Below, one piece after another: positions 37,202 through 49,611 of a stretch of 64,000 nucleotides of DNA (the stretch's first letter is position 1; each line of letters opens with the position of its first letter). A program made the translations under genes and the position numbers. The notes below the pieces were generated by a model that was given only the letters and a program-made list of their open reading frames with translations, searched no databases and was not told the DNA's origin. Source of the stretch: Sedimenticola sp. (GTDB lineage: Bacteria > Pseudomonadota > Gammaproteobacteria > Chromatiales > Chromatiaceae); contig DRKS01000049.1 in NCBI GenBank assembly GCA_011051655.1, positions 1 to 64,000 of the forward strand. The letters run 5' to 3'.

Positions 37202-38941
37202 TTAAAGTGTCTGCCGGGTGATGTCCACGTAGAGGGTGATCTTCTGCCCCGGCTGGAGGTATTTGCTGGGCAGCGTATTCCATTTCCTGAGATCCGCCAC
37301 CGTCACGTTAAAGCGGGTGGCGATGCGTGACAGGGAGTCACCCCGGCGCACGCGATAACGCAGCGAGCTGCGGGTGTTTCGGGGGCCCGTGTTGAAATCG
37401 GTGGGTGGCAGGACAGCGGCGCTCCTGGCGGCGACCACGGATCCGCTCTTGGTCCAGATGACGAGCTTCTGACCGGGGTGCAGGATATCGCGGGGAGCCA
37501 TGCCGTTCCACTTCGCCAGCTTGAGGTGGCTGACCTTGTGGCTGCGGGCGATATCCCACAGGGTATCGCCGGGCTGCACCACATAGTCGATCCTGGAGCC
37601 GCTTCGGGTGCTGTTCTGAATTCTCGCTTTACGCTGCCCGGCGCTGAGGGCGTAATGGTTCAGGCGCTTGCTGGATATCGGGATGAGCAGGTGTTTCCCG
37701 GCCCGGATGCGGGTGCCGCGTATTTTGTTGACCTGCTGCAGCAGCGCCACGGTGGTGCCGTGCCTGCGGGCGATGACGCCGAGGCTGTCGCCGTTTTTGA
37801 TGCGATAGCGCTTCCAGCGCAGGCGGTCGCCAGGGTCGAGCTGGGCCAGGCGCTGCTTGAACGGCTCCACCTTGCCGACAGGGAGCTGGAGCCGGTGCGG
37901 GCCCTTGGGGTCCGTGGCCCAGCGGTTGAACCCCGGATTGAGCCGGTAGAGCTCCTCGATGGAGATCCCGGCCATCTCGGCGGCCAGCGCGAGATCGAGC
38001 TGCGAGCCGATGTCCACCCCGGCGAAATAGGGCCGGTTCGGAAGGGGTTGGAAGTGGATGCCCAGCTTGTCCGATTCGGAAAGCAGGCGGGCGAAGGCCA
38101 GCAGGCGTGGCACGTAGCTCCGGGTCTCCCGCGGCAGCTTCAGGGACCAGAAATCGGTGGGCCTGCCGCGGCGCTGGTTTTTCTTGATGGCGCGGCGCAC
38201 GTTGCCGGCGCCCGCATTGTAGCCCGCCAGGGCCAGCTCCCAGTCGCCGTCGAACTCGTCGGCGAGGGCCTGCAGATAGTCCAGCGCGGCCCTGGTGGCG
38301 GCCACCACATCCCGGCGGCCGTCGTACCACCAGTTCTGCTTCAGGCCATAGTGCCGCCCGGTGGAGGGGATGAATTGCCACAGGCCCGCCGCCCGGCCGG
38401 GTGAGTAGGCGAACGGCTGGAAGGCGCTTTCCACCACCGGCAGCAGAGCCAGCTCTGTCGGCAGGCCGCGCTTTTCCGTCTCTTCCAGGATGAAATGGAG
38501 GTAGGGCCTGGCGCGGACCTGGACGCGCTTGATGTACTCGGGGTGAGAGATGAACCAGTTGAGTTCCCGCTCGATGCTGGCGTTCTCGGGGATCGGCAGC
38601 CGGAACCCCGCGCGGGCGCGGGCCCATAGATCCAGGGGCGCCGGTGACGGCCTTTCGGCGGCGGACTGTTTTTGGGGTTTTTCATCCGCTGTTTCCGCCG
38701 TGAGGGCGGGCGCAGGCCCCGGCGCCTGCCGGGAAGCCGGACCAGGAAACGCCATCGGGCCTGGTGCCTGTACGAATCCCGCCGGCTTTGGCGCGGCCGG
38801 CGTCAGCCCGGAACCGGCGGGCGATCCCGTTGCGCCGTCCGGCATCTTCGGCTGGATCGTCTGATGCAGCGTCTGGCAACCGCCAAGGACCAAGGCTGAT
38901 AGCAGGGCCAGGCCTGCGCCGGTTATGCGGATAGTGGACAT
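37202..38941 (-). CDS. mltD: Membrane-bound lytic murein transglycosylase D
   Basis: This 579-residue lipoprotein starts at ATG 38941 on the minus strand, with GGAGA upstream. The signal ends SALVLGGC (lipobox). A proline/alanine-rich linker leads to an SLT domain whose catalytic glutamate is in VVESAFQPFAYSPGRAAGLWQFIPSTG. Three LysM peptidoglycan-binding repeats follow (IKNGDSLGVIA, VVQPGDTLWDIA, VRRGDSLSRIA). It cleaves glycan strands in the periplasm. The longer reading frame upstream of 38941 has no family similarity and was not used. It is divergent from the methyltransferase gene. Confidence 0.95.
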   Translation of the reverse strand: MSTIRITGAGLALLSALVLGGCQTLHQTIQPKMPDGATGSPAGSGLTPAAPKPAGFVQAPGPMAFPGPASRQAPGPAPALTAETADEKPQKQSAAERPSPAPLDLWARARAGFRLPIPENASIERELNWFISHPEYIKRVQVRARPYLHFILEETEKRGLPTELALLPVVESAFQPFAYSPGRAAGLWQFIPSTGRHYGLKQNWWYDGRRDVVAATRAALDYLQALADEFDGDWELALAGYNAGAGNVRRAIKKNQRRGRPTDFWSLKLPRETRSYVPRLLAFARLLSESDKLGIHFQPLPNRPYFAGVDIGSQLDLALAAEMAGISIEELYRLNPGFNRWATDPKGPHRLQLPVGKVEPFKQRLAQLDPGDRLRWKRYRIKNGDSLGVIARRHGTTVALLQQVNKIRGTRIRAGKHLLIPISSKRLNHYALSAGQRKARIQNSTRSGSRIDYVVQPGDTLWDIARSHKVSHLKLAKWNGMAPRDILHPGQKLVIWTKSGSVVAARSAAVLPPTDFNTGPRNTRSSLRYRVRRGDSLSRIATRFNVTVADLRKWNTLPSKYLQPGQKITLYVDITRQTL

Positions 38942-39106
38942 CTGGTCTCCATTCTTTTCGCCCGTTTCCGGGACGCTTCTTGTTACTGTCGGCAGGAACC
39001 TGGGAGAGTTAAAGGGGCGCCGACAAAATTCCCCGCATGATAAGCAAAGCATCACATTTTTTCCAGCTGACGCGCCTTGGGGAAGAGGGTATGCTTCCGG
39101 CATCTC

Positions 39107-39874
39107 ATGAGAAATGACGCCACAGCCCAACCTGCTGTTCAAGAACGCCTCCGGGACTGGTTTCAACGGCCGCCTGGAGAACTGCTGCTGGCCCAGGAAC
39201 AGGCCTGCCTTGAACAATTGCTTCCTGATCTGTTTGGGCATTACCTGGTTCAGCTTGGGGCCGTGGGAGCCGGCCTTGATCTTTCCGCCGTCAGCCGCTT
39301 CCGCAGGCATGTGGTGCTGGACGTTTCCGTTGCGGACTGGGGAAAGGCCTTGCCGCTGATAGGGGAGGCCAGGCGGTTGCCGGTGGCCACGGATTCGGTG
39401 GATGCCATGCTGATGCTCCATACCCTGGATTTTTCCCCCAAGCCCCATCAGGTGCTGCGGGAGGCGGACCGGGTGCTGATTGCCGAGGGGCGCCTCATCA
39501 TCGCAGGCTTCAATCCCTGGAGCCTGTGGGGGCTGTGGCGGCTGGTTCACCGGGGGCCCGGCCGGATCCCCTGGTGCGGGCGTTTCCTGGCCCTGCGCCG
39601 TCTCCAGGACTGGTTGTCGCTGCTGGGCTTCAAAGTGGAACTGACCCGGCACCTGATGTTTCGCCCGCCTCTCGGGGGACGGGGAATAATGGGCCGGTTC
39701 GAGTTTATGGAGCGGCTGGGGCAGCACTTCTGGTCGCCCCTGGCCGGGGTCTATGTGGTGCAGGCGGTGAAGCGGGGGTCCAATCTGAAGCCCGTGGGGC
39801 GGATATGGGCCCCGCGGGCCCGCCTGCTGGGCGGGCGGGTGGTGGAGCCGACGGCCAGGGGCTCCAATGGCTGA
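39107..39874 (+). CDS. SAM-dependent methyltransferase (YafS-like)
   Basis: This 255-residue protein resembles the methyltransferase found between mltD and rnhA in many gammaproteobacteria (yafS in E. coli). Visible blocks are [34 protein letters not shown] and a [13 protein letters not shown] segment typical of this subgroup. Motif I is poorly conserved ([12 protein letters not shown]), so catalytic activity is not certain. The ATG at 39107 is tentative; a TTG at 39077 is an alternative, and neither has a clear ribosome site. It overlaps rnhA by eight bases. Confidence 0.82.
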   Translation: MRNDATAQPAVQERLRDWFQRPPGELLLAQEQACLEQLLPDLFGHYLVQLGAVGAGLDLSAVSRFRRHVVLDVSVADWGKALPLIGEARRLPVATDSVDAMLMLHTLDFSPKPHQVLREADRVLIAEGRLIIAGFNPWSLWGLWRLVHRGPGRIPWCGRFLALRRLQDWLSLLGFKVELTRHLMFRPPLGGRGIMGRFEFMERLGQHFWSPLAGVYVVQAVKRGSNLKPVGRIWAPRARLLGGRVVEPTARGSNG

Positions 39875-40310
39875 CCGGGTCGAGGTTTTCACCGACGGGG
39901 CCTGCAAGGGCAATCCGGGACCGGGAGGCTGGGGTGCGGTGCTGCGCTATAAGGGAGCGGAGAAACACCTCTGCGGCGGCGAGGCCGAAACCACCAACAA
40001 CCGCATGGAACTGCTGGCCGTGATCAACGCCCTGGCGAGCCTGAAGCGCCGCTGCCGGGTGCGTATCACCACGGATTCCCAGTATGTGAAAAACGGCATC
40101 ACCCAGTGGATCGCCAACTGGAAACGCCGCGGCTGGAAGACCGCTGACAGGAAGCCGGTAAAGAATCAGGACCTGTGGCGCCGTTTGGATGCCGAGGTCG
40201 CCAAACACGATGTGGAATGGGTCTGGGTCAGAGGCCACAGCGGCCACCCGGAGAACGAGCTGGCGGATGAGTTGGCCAACCGGGGAATCGAAGAATTAGG
40301 GTTTGGTTAG
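39867..40310 (+). CDS. rnhA: Ribonuclease HI
   Basis: This 147-residue enzyme cleaves the RNA strand of RNA-DNA hybrids. The catalytic carboxylates are visible in [12 protein letters not shown] (D10), TNNRMEL (E), TTDSQYV (D) and the C-terminal HPENELAD (D). The basic handle region [16 protein letters not shown] is present. It overlaps the methyltransferase gene, supporting translational coupling. A REP/heptamer region separates it from dnaQ. Confidence 0.97.
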   Translation: MADRVEVFTDGACKGNPGPGGWGAVLRYKGAEKHLCGGEAETTNNRMELLAVINALASLKRRCRVRITTDSQYVKNGITQWIANWKRRGWKTADRKPVKNQDLWRRLDAEVAKHDVEWVWVRGHSGHPENELADELANRGIEELGFG

Positions 40311-40502
40311 CGGTTAGCAGTTACCAGCCGACCGCTAATCGGTTAGCATCCGGAAACCATGTGCGAGATTCCTTCGCGGCTGAAGCCGCTCCTACAACCA
40401 ACTGATTTTGCAGCTTATTTTGTAGGCTTCAGCCGCGAAGAGAAAAGCACCGTTCCCGGACGGACGCCAACTACCAGCCGCTAACTGCTAACCGCTAAAA
40501 CC
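40305..40502. repeat. Degenerate heptamer arms flanking a REP-type palindrome pair
   Basis: The left arm (about 40305-40351) contains GGTTAGC, GGTTAGC, AGTTACC, AGCCGAC and CGCTAAT units. The right arm (about 40470-40502) contains GCTAACT, GCTAACC and GCTAAAA in the opposite sense. Between them, TTCGCGGCTGAAGCCGC (from 40373) and its inverted copy GGCTTCAGCCGCGAAG (to 40440) form a REP doublet with CTACAA/TTGTAG ends. The element occupies the rnhA-dnaQ gap. Confidence 0.85.
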
Positions 40503-41213
40503 ATGCGCCAAATCGTACTGGATACTGAAACCACGGGTCTGGAGCCGGAACAGGGGCACCGGATTATCGAGATCGGCTGCGTCGAGCTGATCGACCGGCG
40601 GCCGAGTGGAAACAATTTCCACCAATACCTGCAGCCGGACCGGGAGATCGACGATGGCGCCGTCGAGGTGCACGGCATCACGACTGAGTTCCTGGCCGAC
40701 AAGCCGAGGTTTGGCGATATCGTGGAGGACTTCATCGGCTATCTGAACGGGGCTGAACTGATTATCCACAATGCGCCCTTCGATGTGGGCTTCATCAATG
40801 CCGAGCTGAGGCGGCTGGATCCCCAGTCGCAGCCCCTGGAGGCCCTCTGTCCCATTACCGATACCCTGGCGATGGCGCGCAAGCTGCACCCCGGCCAGCG
40901 CAACAGCCTGGATGCCCTGTGCAAGCGCTACGAAATCGACAATACCCAGCGCCAGTTGCACGGGGCCCTGCTCGATTCGGAAATCCTCGCCGATGTCTAT
41001 CTGGCCATGACCGGCGGCCAGGTGGCCCTGTCCCTGGGCGGTCCGGCGGCCGGGGAGGAGACGGGAGGCGACGCAGTGGTTATTCGCCGGCTCGATTCCG
41101 ATCGCTCGCCGCTGACGGTGATTCGGGCAAGCAAGGCGGAGCGGGAGGCCCACGAGGCGCGGCTGGATGCCCTGGACGAGGCCTGTGGCGGCAGTTGCGT
41201 GTGGCGCCGGTAG
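40503..41213 (+). CDS. dnaQ: DNA polymerase III epsilon subunit (3'-5' proofreading exonuclease)
   Basis: This 236-residue protein shows ExoI (LDTETTGLEPEQGHRIIEIG, with D7 and E9), ExoII around NAPFDVGFINAEL, and the ExoIII H-x4-D motif (HGALLDSEILADVYLAM). The C-terminal region binds the polymerase alpha subunit. The order rnhA-dnaQ is conserved, but in E. coli the two are divergent while here both are on the plus strand. The start ATG directly follows repeat sequence, so no clear Shine-Dalgarno element is visible. Confidence 0.95.
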   Translation: MRQIVLDTETTGLEPEQGHRIIEIGCVELIDRRPSGNNFHQYLQPDREIDDGAVEVHGITTEFLADKPRFGDIVEDFIGYLNGAELIIHNAPFDVGFINAELRRLDPQSQPLEALCPITDTLAMARKLHPGQRNSLDALCKRYEIDNTQRQLHGALLDSEILADVYLAMTGGQVALSLGGPAAGEETGGDAVVIRRLDSDRSPLTVIRASKAEREAHEARLDALDEACGGSCVWRR

Positions 41214-41237
41214 GGGAGGCCCGAGATCTGCGGTTGA

Positions 41238-43785
<2,548 letters not shown>

Positions 43786-43789
<4 letters not shown>

Positions 43790-43897
43790 AAGCCAACAGC
43801 CAAAAGCCAAAAGCTAAAAGCTAACAGCTAACAGCTAACAGCTAACAGCTAAAAGCTAACAGCTAACAGCTAACAGCTAACAGCTAACAGCTAACAG
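43786..43897. repeat. Heptanucleotide array (CTAACAG-type) x16
   Basis: Sixteen in-register 7-bp units run from 43786 to 43897. The first five are variants (CTAAAAG, CCAACAG, CCAAAAG twice, CTAAAAG), and the rest are CTAACAG with one CTAAAAG. The array begins at the kdsA stop codon and ends 72 bp before eno. Confidence 0.95.
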
Positions 43898-43954
43898 CTA
43901 ATCCATTCGCCCGGCACCCTTTGGCCTTTATCCTTTTGCCTGTTTTTTTGCTAG

Positions 43955-45247
<1,293 letters not shown>

Positions 45248-45312
45248 GCCGCCGGTGTGATCCGTAATGAAACCCAGGGGACGCCCTGGCGTTCCCTGCG
45301 TTGGCCCTACAG

Positions 45313-45600
45313 ATGCGCATCCTGATCGGGATCCTGCTGGTATTGCTGGCGCTGCTCCAGTACAGGCTCTGGGTGGGCGAAGGCAGCCTGGCCGAGGTGC
45401 GCAATCTGAAAGAGGAGATCGCCGTCCGGCAAAAAGAGCTGGAACAGCTGCGTCAGCGCAACCGCGCCCTGGAGGCCGAGGTGAAGGATCTCAAGCAGGG
45501 ACTGGAGGCGGTGGAGGAGCGGGCCCGCAGCGAGCTGGGCATGATCCGCAAGGGCGAGACCTTCTACCAGATCATCGAACCCGAACCGCCGCCCGAATGA
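45313..45600 (+). CDS. ftsB: Cell division protein FtsB
   Basis: This 95-residue bitopic protein has a short N-terminal membrane helix (about 2-19, [19 protein letters not shown]) and a long heptad-type coiled coil (about 30-75), then the GETFYQI motif common to FtsB. It bridges FtsL and FtsQ in the divisome. The ATG at 45313 was chosen to give the family-typical MR start. It lies between eno and ispD, its usual neighbours, and overlaps ispD in ATGA. Confidence 0.92.
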   Translation: MRILIGILLVLLALLQYRLWVGEGSLAEVRNLKEEIAVRQKELEQLRQRNRALEAEVKDLKQGLEAVEERARSELGMIRKGETFYQIIEPEPPPE

Positions 45601-46298
45601 ACCGCACGCATCACTACTGGGCCCTGGTCCCCGCCGCCGGCGTCGGCCGGCGCATGGGGGCGGATATCCCCAAGCAGTATCTTCCCCTCCATGGCCGTCC
45701 GGTCATCGAGCATACCCTGGAGCGGCTGCTCGGCCACCCCCGCATCCGCCGGGTGCTGGTGGCGCTCTCCCCGGATGACCGCTGGTGGCCGGACACCGCC
45801 TGCGCCAATCATCCCGATGTCGTGCGGGTAGAGGGTGGGGCCCAGCGTTGCGACTCGGTGCTGAACGCCCTGCGCCATCTGAGTGAATTCGCGCCGGACC
45901 ATGACTGGGTGCTGGTGCATGATGCGGCACGGCCCTGCCTGCGCACCGGCGATCTGGACCGCCTCATCGGGCGGCTGGCGGATCACCCGGTGGGCGGCCT
46001 GTTGGGCATGCCGGTGCGGGACACCATGAAGCGCGCCGACAAGTCCGGGCGAATCGTCGAGACCGTCTGCCGCGAGGGCCTGTGGCACGCCTTCACTCCC
46101 CAGATGTTCCGCCTGGGCCCGCTGCGGGCGGCGCTGTCGGATGCGCTGGAGCGGGGAAAGCGGGTGACGGACGAGGCCACCGCCATGGAGCTGGCGGGTC
46201 ATTCCCCCTTGCTGGTGGAGGGGGCCCCGGACAATATCAAGATCACCCGGCCGGAGGATCTTCCATTGGCCGGCTTTTATCTTTCCCGCCGATCCTGA
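45597..46298 (+). CDS. ispD: 2-C-methyl-D-erythritol 4-phosphate cytidylyltransferase
   Basis: This 233-residue enzyme transfers CMP to MEP in the non-mevalonate isoprenoid pathway. It has the nucleotidyltransferase start [22 protein letters not shown], the [10 protein letters not shown] block and [11 protein letters not shown] near the C-terminus, all diagnostic for IspD. It overlaps ftsB by four bases. The usual partner ispF is not present next to it; a convergent exported-protein gene begins at once. Confidence 0.96.
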   Translation: MNRTHHYWALVPAAGVGRRMGADIPKQYLPLHGRPVIEHTLERLLGHPRIRRVLVALSPDDRWWPDTACANHPDVVRVEGGAQRCDSVLNALRHLSEFAPDHDWVLVHDAARPCLRTGDLDRLIGRLADHPVGGLLGMPVRDTMKRADKSGRIVETVCREGLWHAFTPQMFRLGPLRAALSDALERGKRVTDEATAMELAGHSPLLVEGAPDNIKITRPEDLPLAGFYLSRRS

Positions 46299-46988
46299 TC
46301 AGGTGGCCGGCCTTCTCGTGCCGGCATCTTTGCGGCGGGCCATTCCAACCAGGCCGATCAGGGCCGAACCGAAAAGGATGACCGCCGGGGGCAGCGGCAC
46401 GGCGGAGATGGTGTCGATCACAACCTGGTTTACAAAGGCCCCTGCAGGGATCATCAGGGTCAGCGTTTCTTGTTCTGGATTAGGGAAGATATCCCAGTCC
46501 TCCCAGCGGTGAGATCCGGGAATGGTTTCATCGCTGCCCGCAAATATCCCGTTAAGCACCGCCGGCCCCAGAACGCCGAAAAGATCGATGACATAAGGCT
46601 CATTGTCAATCCCCCAGTCGCCATTGATCTGGATGCGCAGGTGCTTGACCGGCCGGTTATCCGCTATGTTGGGGATGACAAAACCCAGGAAGCCGCCCTC
46701 AGGCCCTCCCATCCAGCCGTTGTTGCCGGACGGTCCCTGTCCCAGCGGCATGTGTGTCAACCCAAAATAGTGCAGCGCATCAGGATCGCCGTTGGGATTG
46801 AATAACTGAACACTGTCTCCGTCCGGAAGCCCTCCAGCTGAGCTGTCGAACTCCCACTCCTGCACCGTGGTGTAGGGGGCGTATCTTTCCCAGTCCGGGC
46901 CGGCAATATCGTCCGCCAGAGCAATAGAGGTTTGCACAAGCAGCATGCAAACAACCAGGCTGCGGGTAAGATGTTTTATATACGACAT
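46299..46988 (-). CDS. Exported protein with VPxPP (PEP-CTERM-like) C-terminal sorting signal
   Basis: This 229-residue protein starts at ATG 46988, with GGAGGAGAG upstream. A signal peptide (MSYIKHLTRSLVVCMLLVQT, cleavage after IALAD) is followed by a beta-rich, glycine/asparagine-rich domain without a recognised family. The C-terminus has VPLPPAVILFGSALIGLVG then RRK, the tripartite pattern (VPxxP, hydrophobic helix, basic cluster) handled by exosortase-type systems. It is probably surface- or matrix-associated. No exosortase gene is in the window. It is convergent with ispD with no gap. Confidence 0.8.
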   Translation of the reverse strand: MSYIKHLTRSLVVCMLLVQTSIALADDIAGPDWERYAPYTTVQEWEFDSSAGGLPDGDSVQLFNPNGDPDALHYFGLTHMPLGQGPSGNNGWMGGPEGGFLGFVIPNIADNRPVKHLRIQINGDWGIDNEPYVIDLFGVLGPAVLNGIFAGSDETIPGSHRWEDWDIFPNPEQETLTLMIPAGAFVNQVVIDTISAVPLPPAVILFGSALIGLVGMARRKDAGTRRPAT

Positions 46989-47861
46989 GGCTCTCTCCTC
47001 CATTTTCTCGCTATTCTCCCAGAAGGGGGCGCATATATAAAGTGACTGCCGGGAATTATAATCCTAATGTTGACCCTTCCGGCACCCAACACTATGGGAA
47101 CCCTGTGGTTGTGCATGATCTCACATTATTCATCAAGGATGGCCACCTGTTCCAGCAGGCATGCAGGTTGTCCCACACGCCATCATGAACTCAGGGATTC
47201 AGATTTAGCTCCACCCACATCCAGCGGCTGTCGTAGGGCTTTTGCCCCGAATACCGAATGACCGAGGCGCTGGAGCAAGCCGCCATTGATGAATTCTCCC
47301 TAAAAAATGCCAGCTACCATGTCTGGCCCTATTGGAGAGAGCTGTTGAGCGGCCAGTGCGCCCGGATGCATCTGCCGAGGCTGATTCTTCCCGCCGTGCA
47401 GTTGGCGCACAATCGCCATCAGCGGACGGAAGGATCGGAATTAGCCGGAGAGAAAACTGAGGAGCGAGGTTAATTACGAATCCTTGTTGAAACGGTTCCC
47501 GGTCAATCGGGCTTGAAAGATCGTCCTTGGGCGGCAGACCCCAGCCGGTGACGACTGACTGGGGCCTTGGTAAGGCTCCGCATTTCATGGTGCGGGGTCT
47601 TTTGTTTTTCCGGCCTGGCAAGTCCGAAGGTTTTGCCCTGAGGGGGATGGCTTGCCGGGCAGGATGCCTCAATGCCGCGAAGCCCAAGGATGGGCGAGAG
47701 CGGCCTTTTTCCGGATCTGTGCCACTGGTAGGGGCCGCGTTTTCGGAAGGTTGCCACACTCGCACTCCGTTCATTCGCGAACGAGTGTGATAACAGTGTG
47801 ACAAATAATCAGTTGTTAACCCATGCAAGGGGTGTCATGGTTTCTAACTGATTGATTTGAT
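46989..47861. other. Gene-poor stretch between the VPxPP gene and tRNA-Val
   Basis: These 873 bp hold one recognisable gene remnant (47192-47473). A possible terminator-like stem (CCGCA/TGCGG near 47578-47597, followed by a T-rich run) and an inverted repeat CACACTCG/CGAGTGTG (about 47755-47789) are also visible. Frames through 47500-47800 read as low-complexity arginine/proline sequence and were not called. Confidence 0.6.
47192..47473 (+). pseudogene. Remnant of a SecB-like/hypothetical gene with an internal stop
   Basis: One frame reads GFRFSSTHIQRLS, stop (TAG 47234-47236), then continues through EALEQAAIDEFSLKNASYHVWPYWRELL and GQCARMHLPRLILPAVQL to a TAA at 47473. The YxVWPYWRE...RMxLPxLxLP pattern resembles the C-terminal part of SecB-fold proteins. 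The upstream half is missing and the internal stop suggests decay. The ATG at 47258 could in principle give a 71-residue peptide. The family assignment is by recollection of the motif and is uncertain. Confidence 0.35.
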
Positions 47862-47936
47862 TGGTGGGCGGTACTGGGATTGAACCAGTGACCCCTGCCG
47901 TGTGAAGGCAGTGCTCTCCCGCTGAGCTAACCGCCC
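47862..47936 (-). tRNA. tRNA-Val (CAC)
   Basis: On the minus strand, GGGCGGT pairs with ACCGCCC, followed by A and an encoded CCA. The anticodon arm CTGCC-TTCACAC-GGCAG presents CAC. Length is 75 nt. It is divergent from gltX. Confidence 0.95.
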
Positions 47937-48044
47937 TGAGAGGGAGCTGGAATTCTAGGATCTGTGGCGGGAAAGGTCAATCGGTTCCTGCGGGGCGTGC
48001 TAGAATGTGCGCCCGTTTGGTTTTTTTGAAAATAACCGAGGATT

Positions 48045-49451
48045 ATGACTGTACGCACCCGCTTTGCCCCCAGCCCCACCGGCTATCTGCACGTTGGAGG
48101 GGCCCGCACGGCGCTGTTTTCCTGGCTCTATGCCCGCAGGCATGGCGGCTCCTTTATCTTGCGCATCGAGGATACGGACCTGGAGCGTTCCACCGCCGAG
48201 TCGGTCAACGCCATCCTGGAGGGCATGACCTGGCTGGGCCTGGAGTATGACGAGGGGCCGTTCTACCAGACGGATCGCTTCGAGCACTATCAGGCCGCCA
48301 TCGAGAAGCTGATGGATCAGGGTCTGGCCTATCGTTGCAACTGTTCCAAGGAGCGTATTGATGCCCTGCGCGAGGAGGCAATGGCGCGCAAGGAGAAGCC
48401 GCGTTATGACGGCCATTGCCGCAACCGGCGGGTGGACCCCGATGAGCCGCATGTGATTCGTTTTCGCAACCCCGATCATGGGGTGGTGGTCGCCGATGAT
48501 ATGGTGCGCGGCCGGGTGCCGTTCAATAACGAGGAGCTGGATGATCTGATCATCCGCCGCACGGATGGCTCGCCCACCTACAACCTGACTGTGGTGGTGG
48601 ACGATCTGGATATGGAGATCACCCATGTGATCCGTGGTGACGATCATCTCAATAACACGCCGCGCCAGATCAATATCATCCGCGCCCTGGGTCATGAGCC
48701 CCCCCGTTATGCCCATGTCCCCATGATTCTGGGTGACGATGGGGCGCGGCTTTCGAAGCGGCACGGTGCGGTGAGCGTGATGCAGTACCGGGAGCAGGGT
48801 TTTCTGCCGGAGGCGCTGCTGAATTACCTGGTGCGCCTCGGCTGGTCCCATGGCGACCGGGAGATCTTCTCGGTGGATGAGATGATCAGCCTGTTTGATA
48901 TCGAGGATGTGAACAAGGCGGCCTCGAGCTTCAACACCGAGAAGCTGCTGTGGCTGAACCAGCACTACATCAAGTCAGACAGCCCCCTGCGCATTGCCCA
49001 TTTGTTGAGCCCTCATATGGGCAAGCTGGGCATCGACCCCATCAACGGTCCCAACCTGGTGGAGGTGGCCGAGGCCCAGCAGGAGCGGGCCAAGACATTG
49101 GTGGAGATGGCCGAGATAAGCGCCTTCTTCTACAAGGATTTTGAAGCCTTTGACCCCCAGGCGGCCAAGAAGCATTTGCGGCCTGCGGCCCGGGAGGCGC
49201 TGGAGAAGATGCGGGAGGCGCTGGCGCTGGTGGAATGGACCAAGGAGGCGCTGCACCAGGCGGTGGTGGACGTCAGCGAGGCCCTGGGGGTCAAGATGGG
49301 CAAGGTGGCGCAGCCCCTGCGCGTGGCGATCGCCGGCCGCGCGGCCTCGCCCGGTATCGACGTGACCCTGTACCTGGTGGGCCGCGAGGCCTGCCTGCGG
49401 CGCATCGCCAAGGCCCTCGAGTTCATCGGGATGAGGGAACGGGAGCAGTGA
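48045..49451 (+). CDS. gltX: Glutamyl-tRNA synthetase
   Basis: This 468-residue class I synthetase has the HIGH-type motif in [16 protein letters not shown] (residues about 7-22) and the KMSKS-type motif in ARLSKRHG. It charges tRNA-Glu, and two tRNA-Glu genes are nearby. Length matches E. coli GltX (471). It is followed by a heptamer repeat locus and glnS. The frame ends cleanly in EREQ. Confidence 0.97.
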   Translation: MTVRTRFAPSPTGYLHVGGARTALFSWLYARRHGGSFILRIEDTDLERSTAESVNAILEGMTWLGLEYDEGPFYQTDRFEHYQAAIEKLMDQGLAYRCNCSKERIDALREEAMARKEKPRYDGHCRNRRVDPDEPHVIRFRNPDHGVVVADDMVRGRVPFNNEELDDLIIRRTDGSPTYNLTVVVDDLDMEITHVIRGDDHLNNTPRQINIIRALGHEPPRYAHVPMILGDDGARLSKRHGAVSVMQYREQGFLPEALLNYLVRLGWSHGDREIFSVDEMISLFDIEDVNKAASSFNTEKLLWLNQHYIKSDSPLRIAHLLSPHMGKLGIDPINGPNLVEVAEAQQERAKTLVEMAEISAFFYKDFEAFDPQAAKKHLRPAAREALEKMREALALVEWTKEALHQAVVDVSEALGVKMGKVAQPLRVAIAGRAASPGIDVTLYLVGREACLRRIAKALEFIGMREREQ

Positions 49452-49560
49452 GTGGTTGTCAGGGTGCAGGAAAGCAGTACATTCCGCTGAGACAGCCCCA
49501 TTATACAGCCGGCTGCCGCCCCTGCTCTCGCCCGCCGGCACCGCATCCCGCCGGCAACAA

Positions 49561-49602
49561 CTGAAAACTGACGACTGACAACTGACAACTGACAACTGAA
49601 AA
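49561..49602. repeat. Heptanucleotide array (CTGAAAA/CTGACAA) x6
   Basis: Six 7-bp units are CTGAAAA, CTGACGA, three CTGACAA and CTGAAAA. They end nine bases before the glnS start codon. An opposite-orientation trace (GGTTGTCAG) lies at about 49453-49461, just after the gltX stop, so this locus too has facing arms around roughly 100 bp. Confidence 0.9.
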
Positions 49603-49611
49603 CCAACTTTC

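Noticed and set aside
38942-39913. Upstream extension of the mltD frame (about 320 codons)
   Set aside because: The extension is Pro/Gln/Arg-rich, opposes the conserved YafS-like methyltransferase, and the lipoprotein signal with its own ribosome site starts at 38941.
47500-47790. Overlapping short frames between the SecB-like remnant and tRNA-Val
   Set aside because: They have no recognisable family, membrane helix, ribosome site or codon pattern, and conflicting frames exist on both strands.
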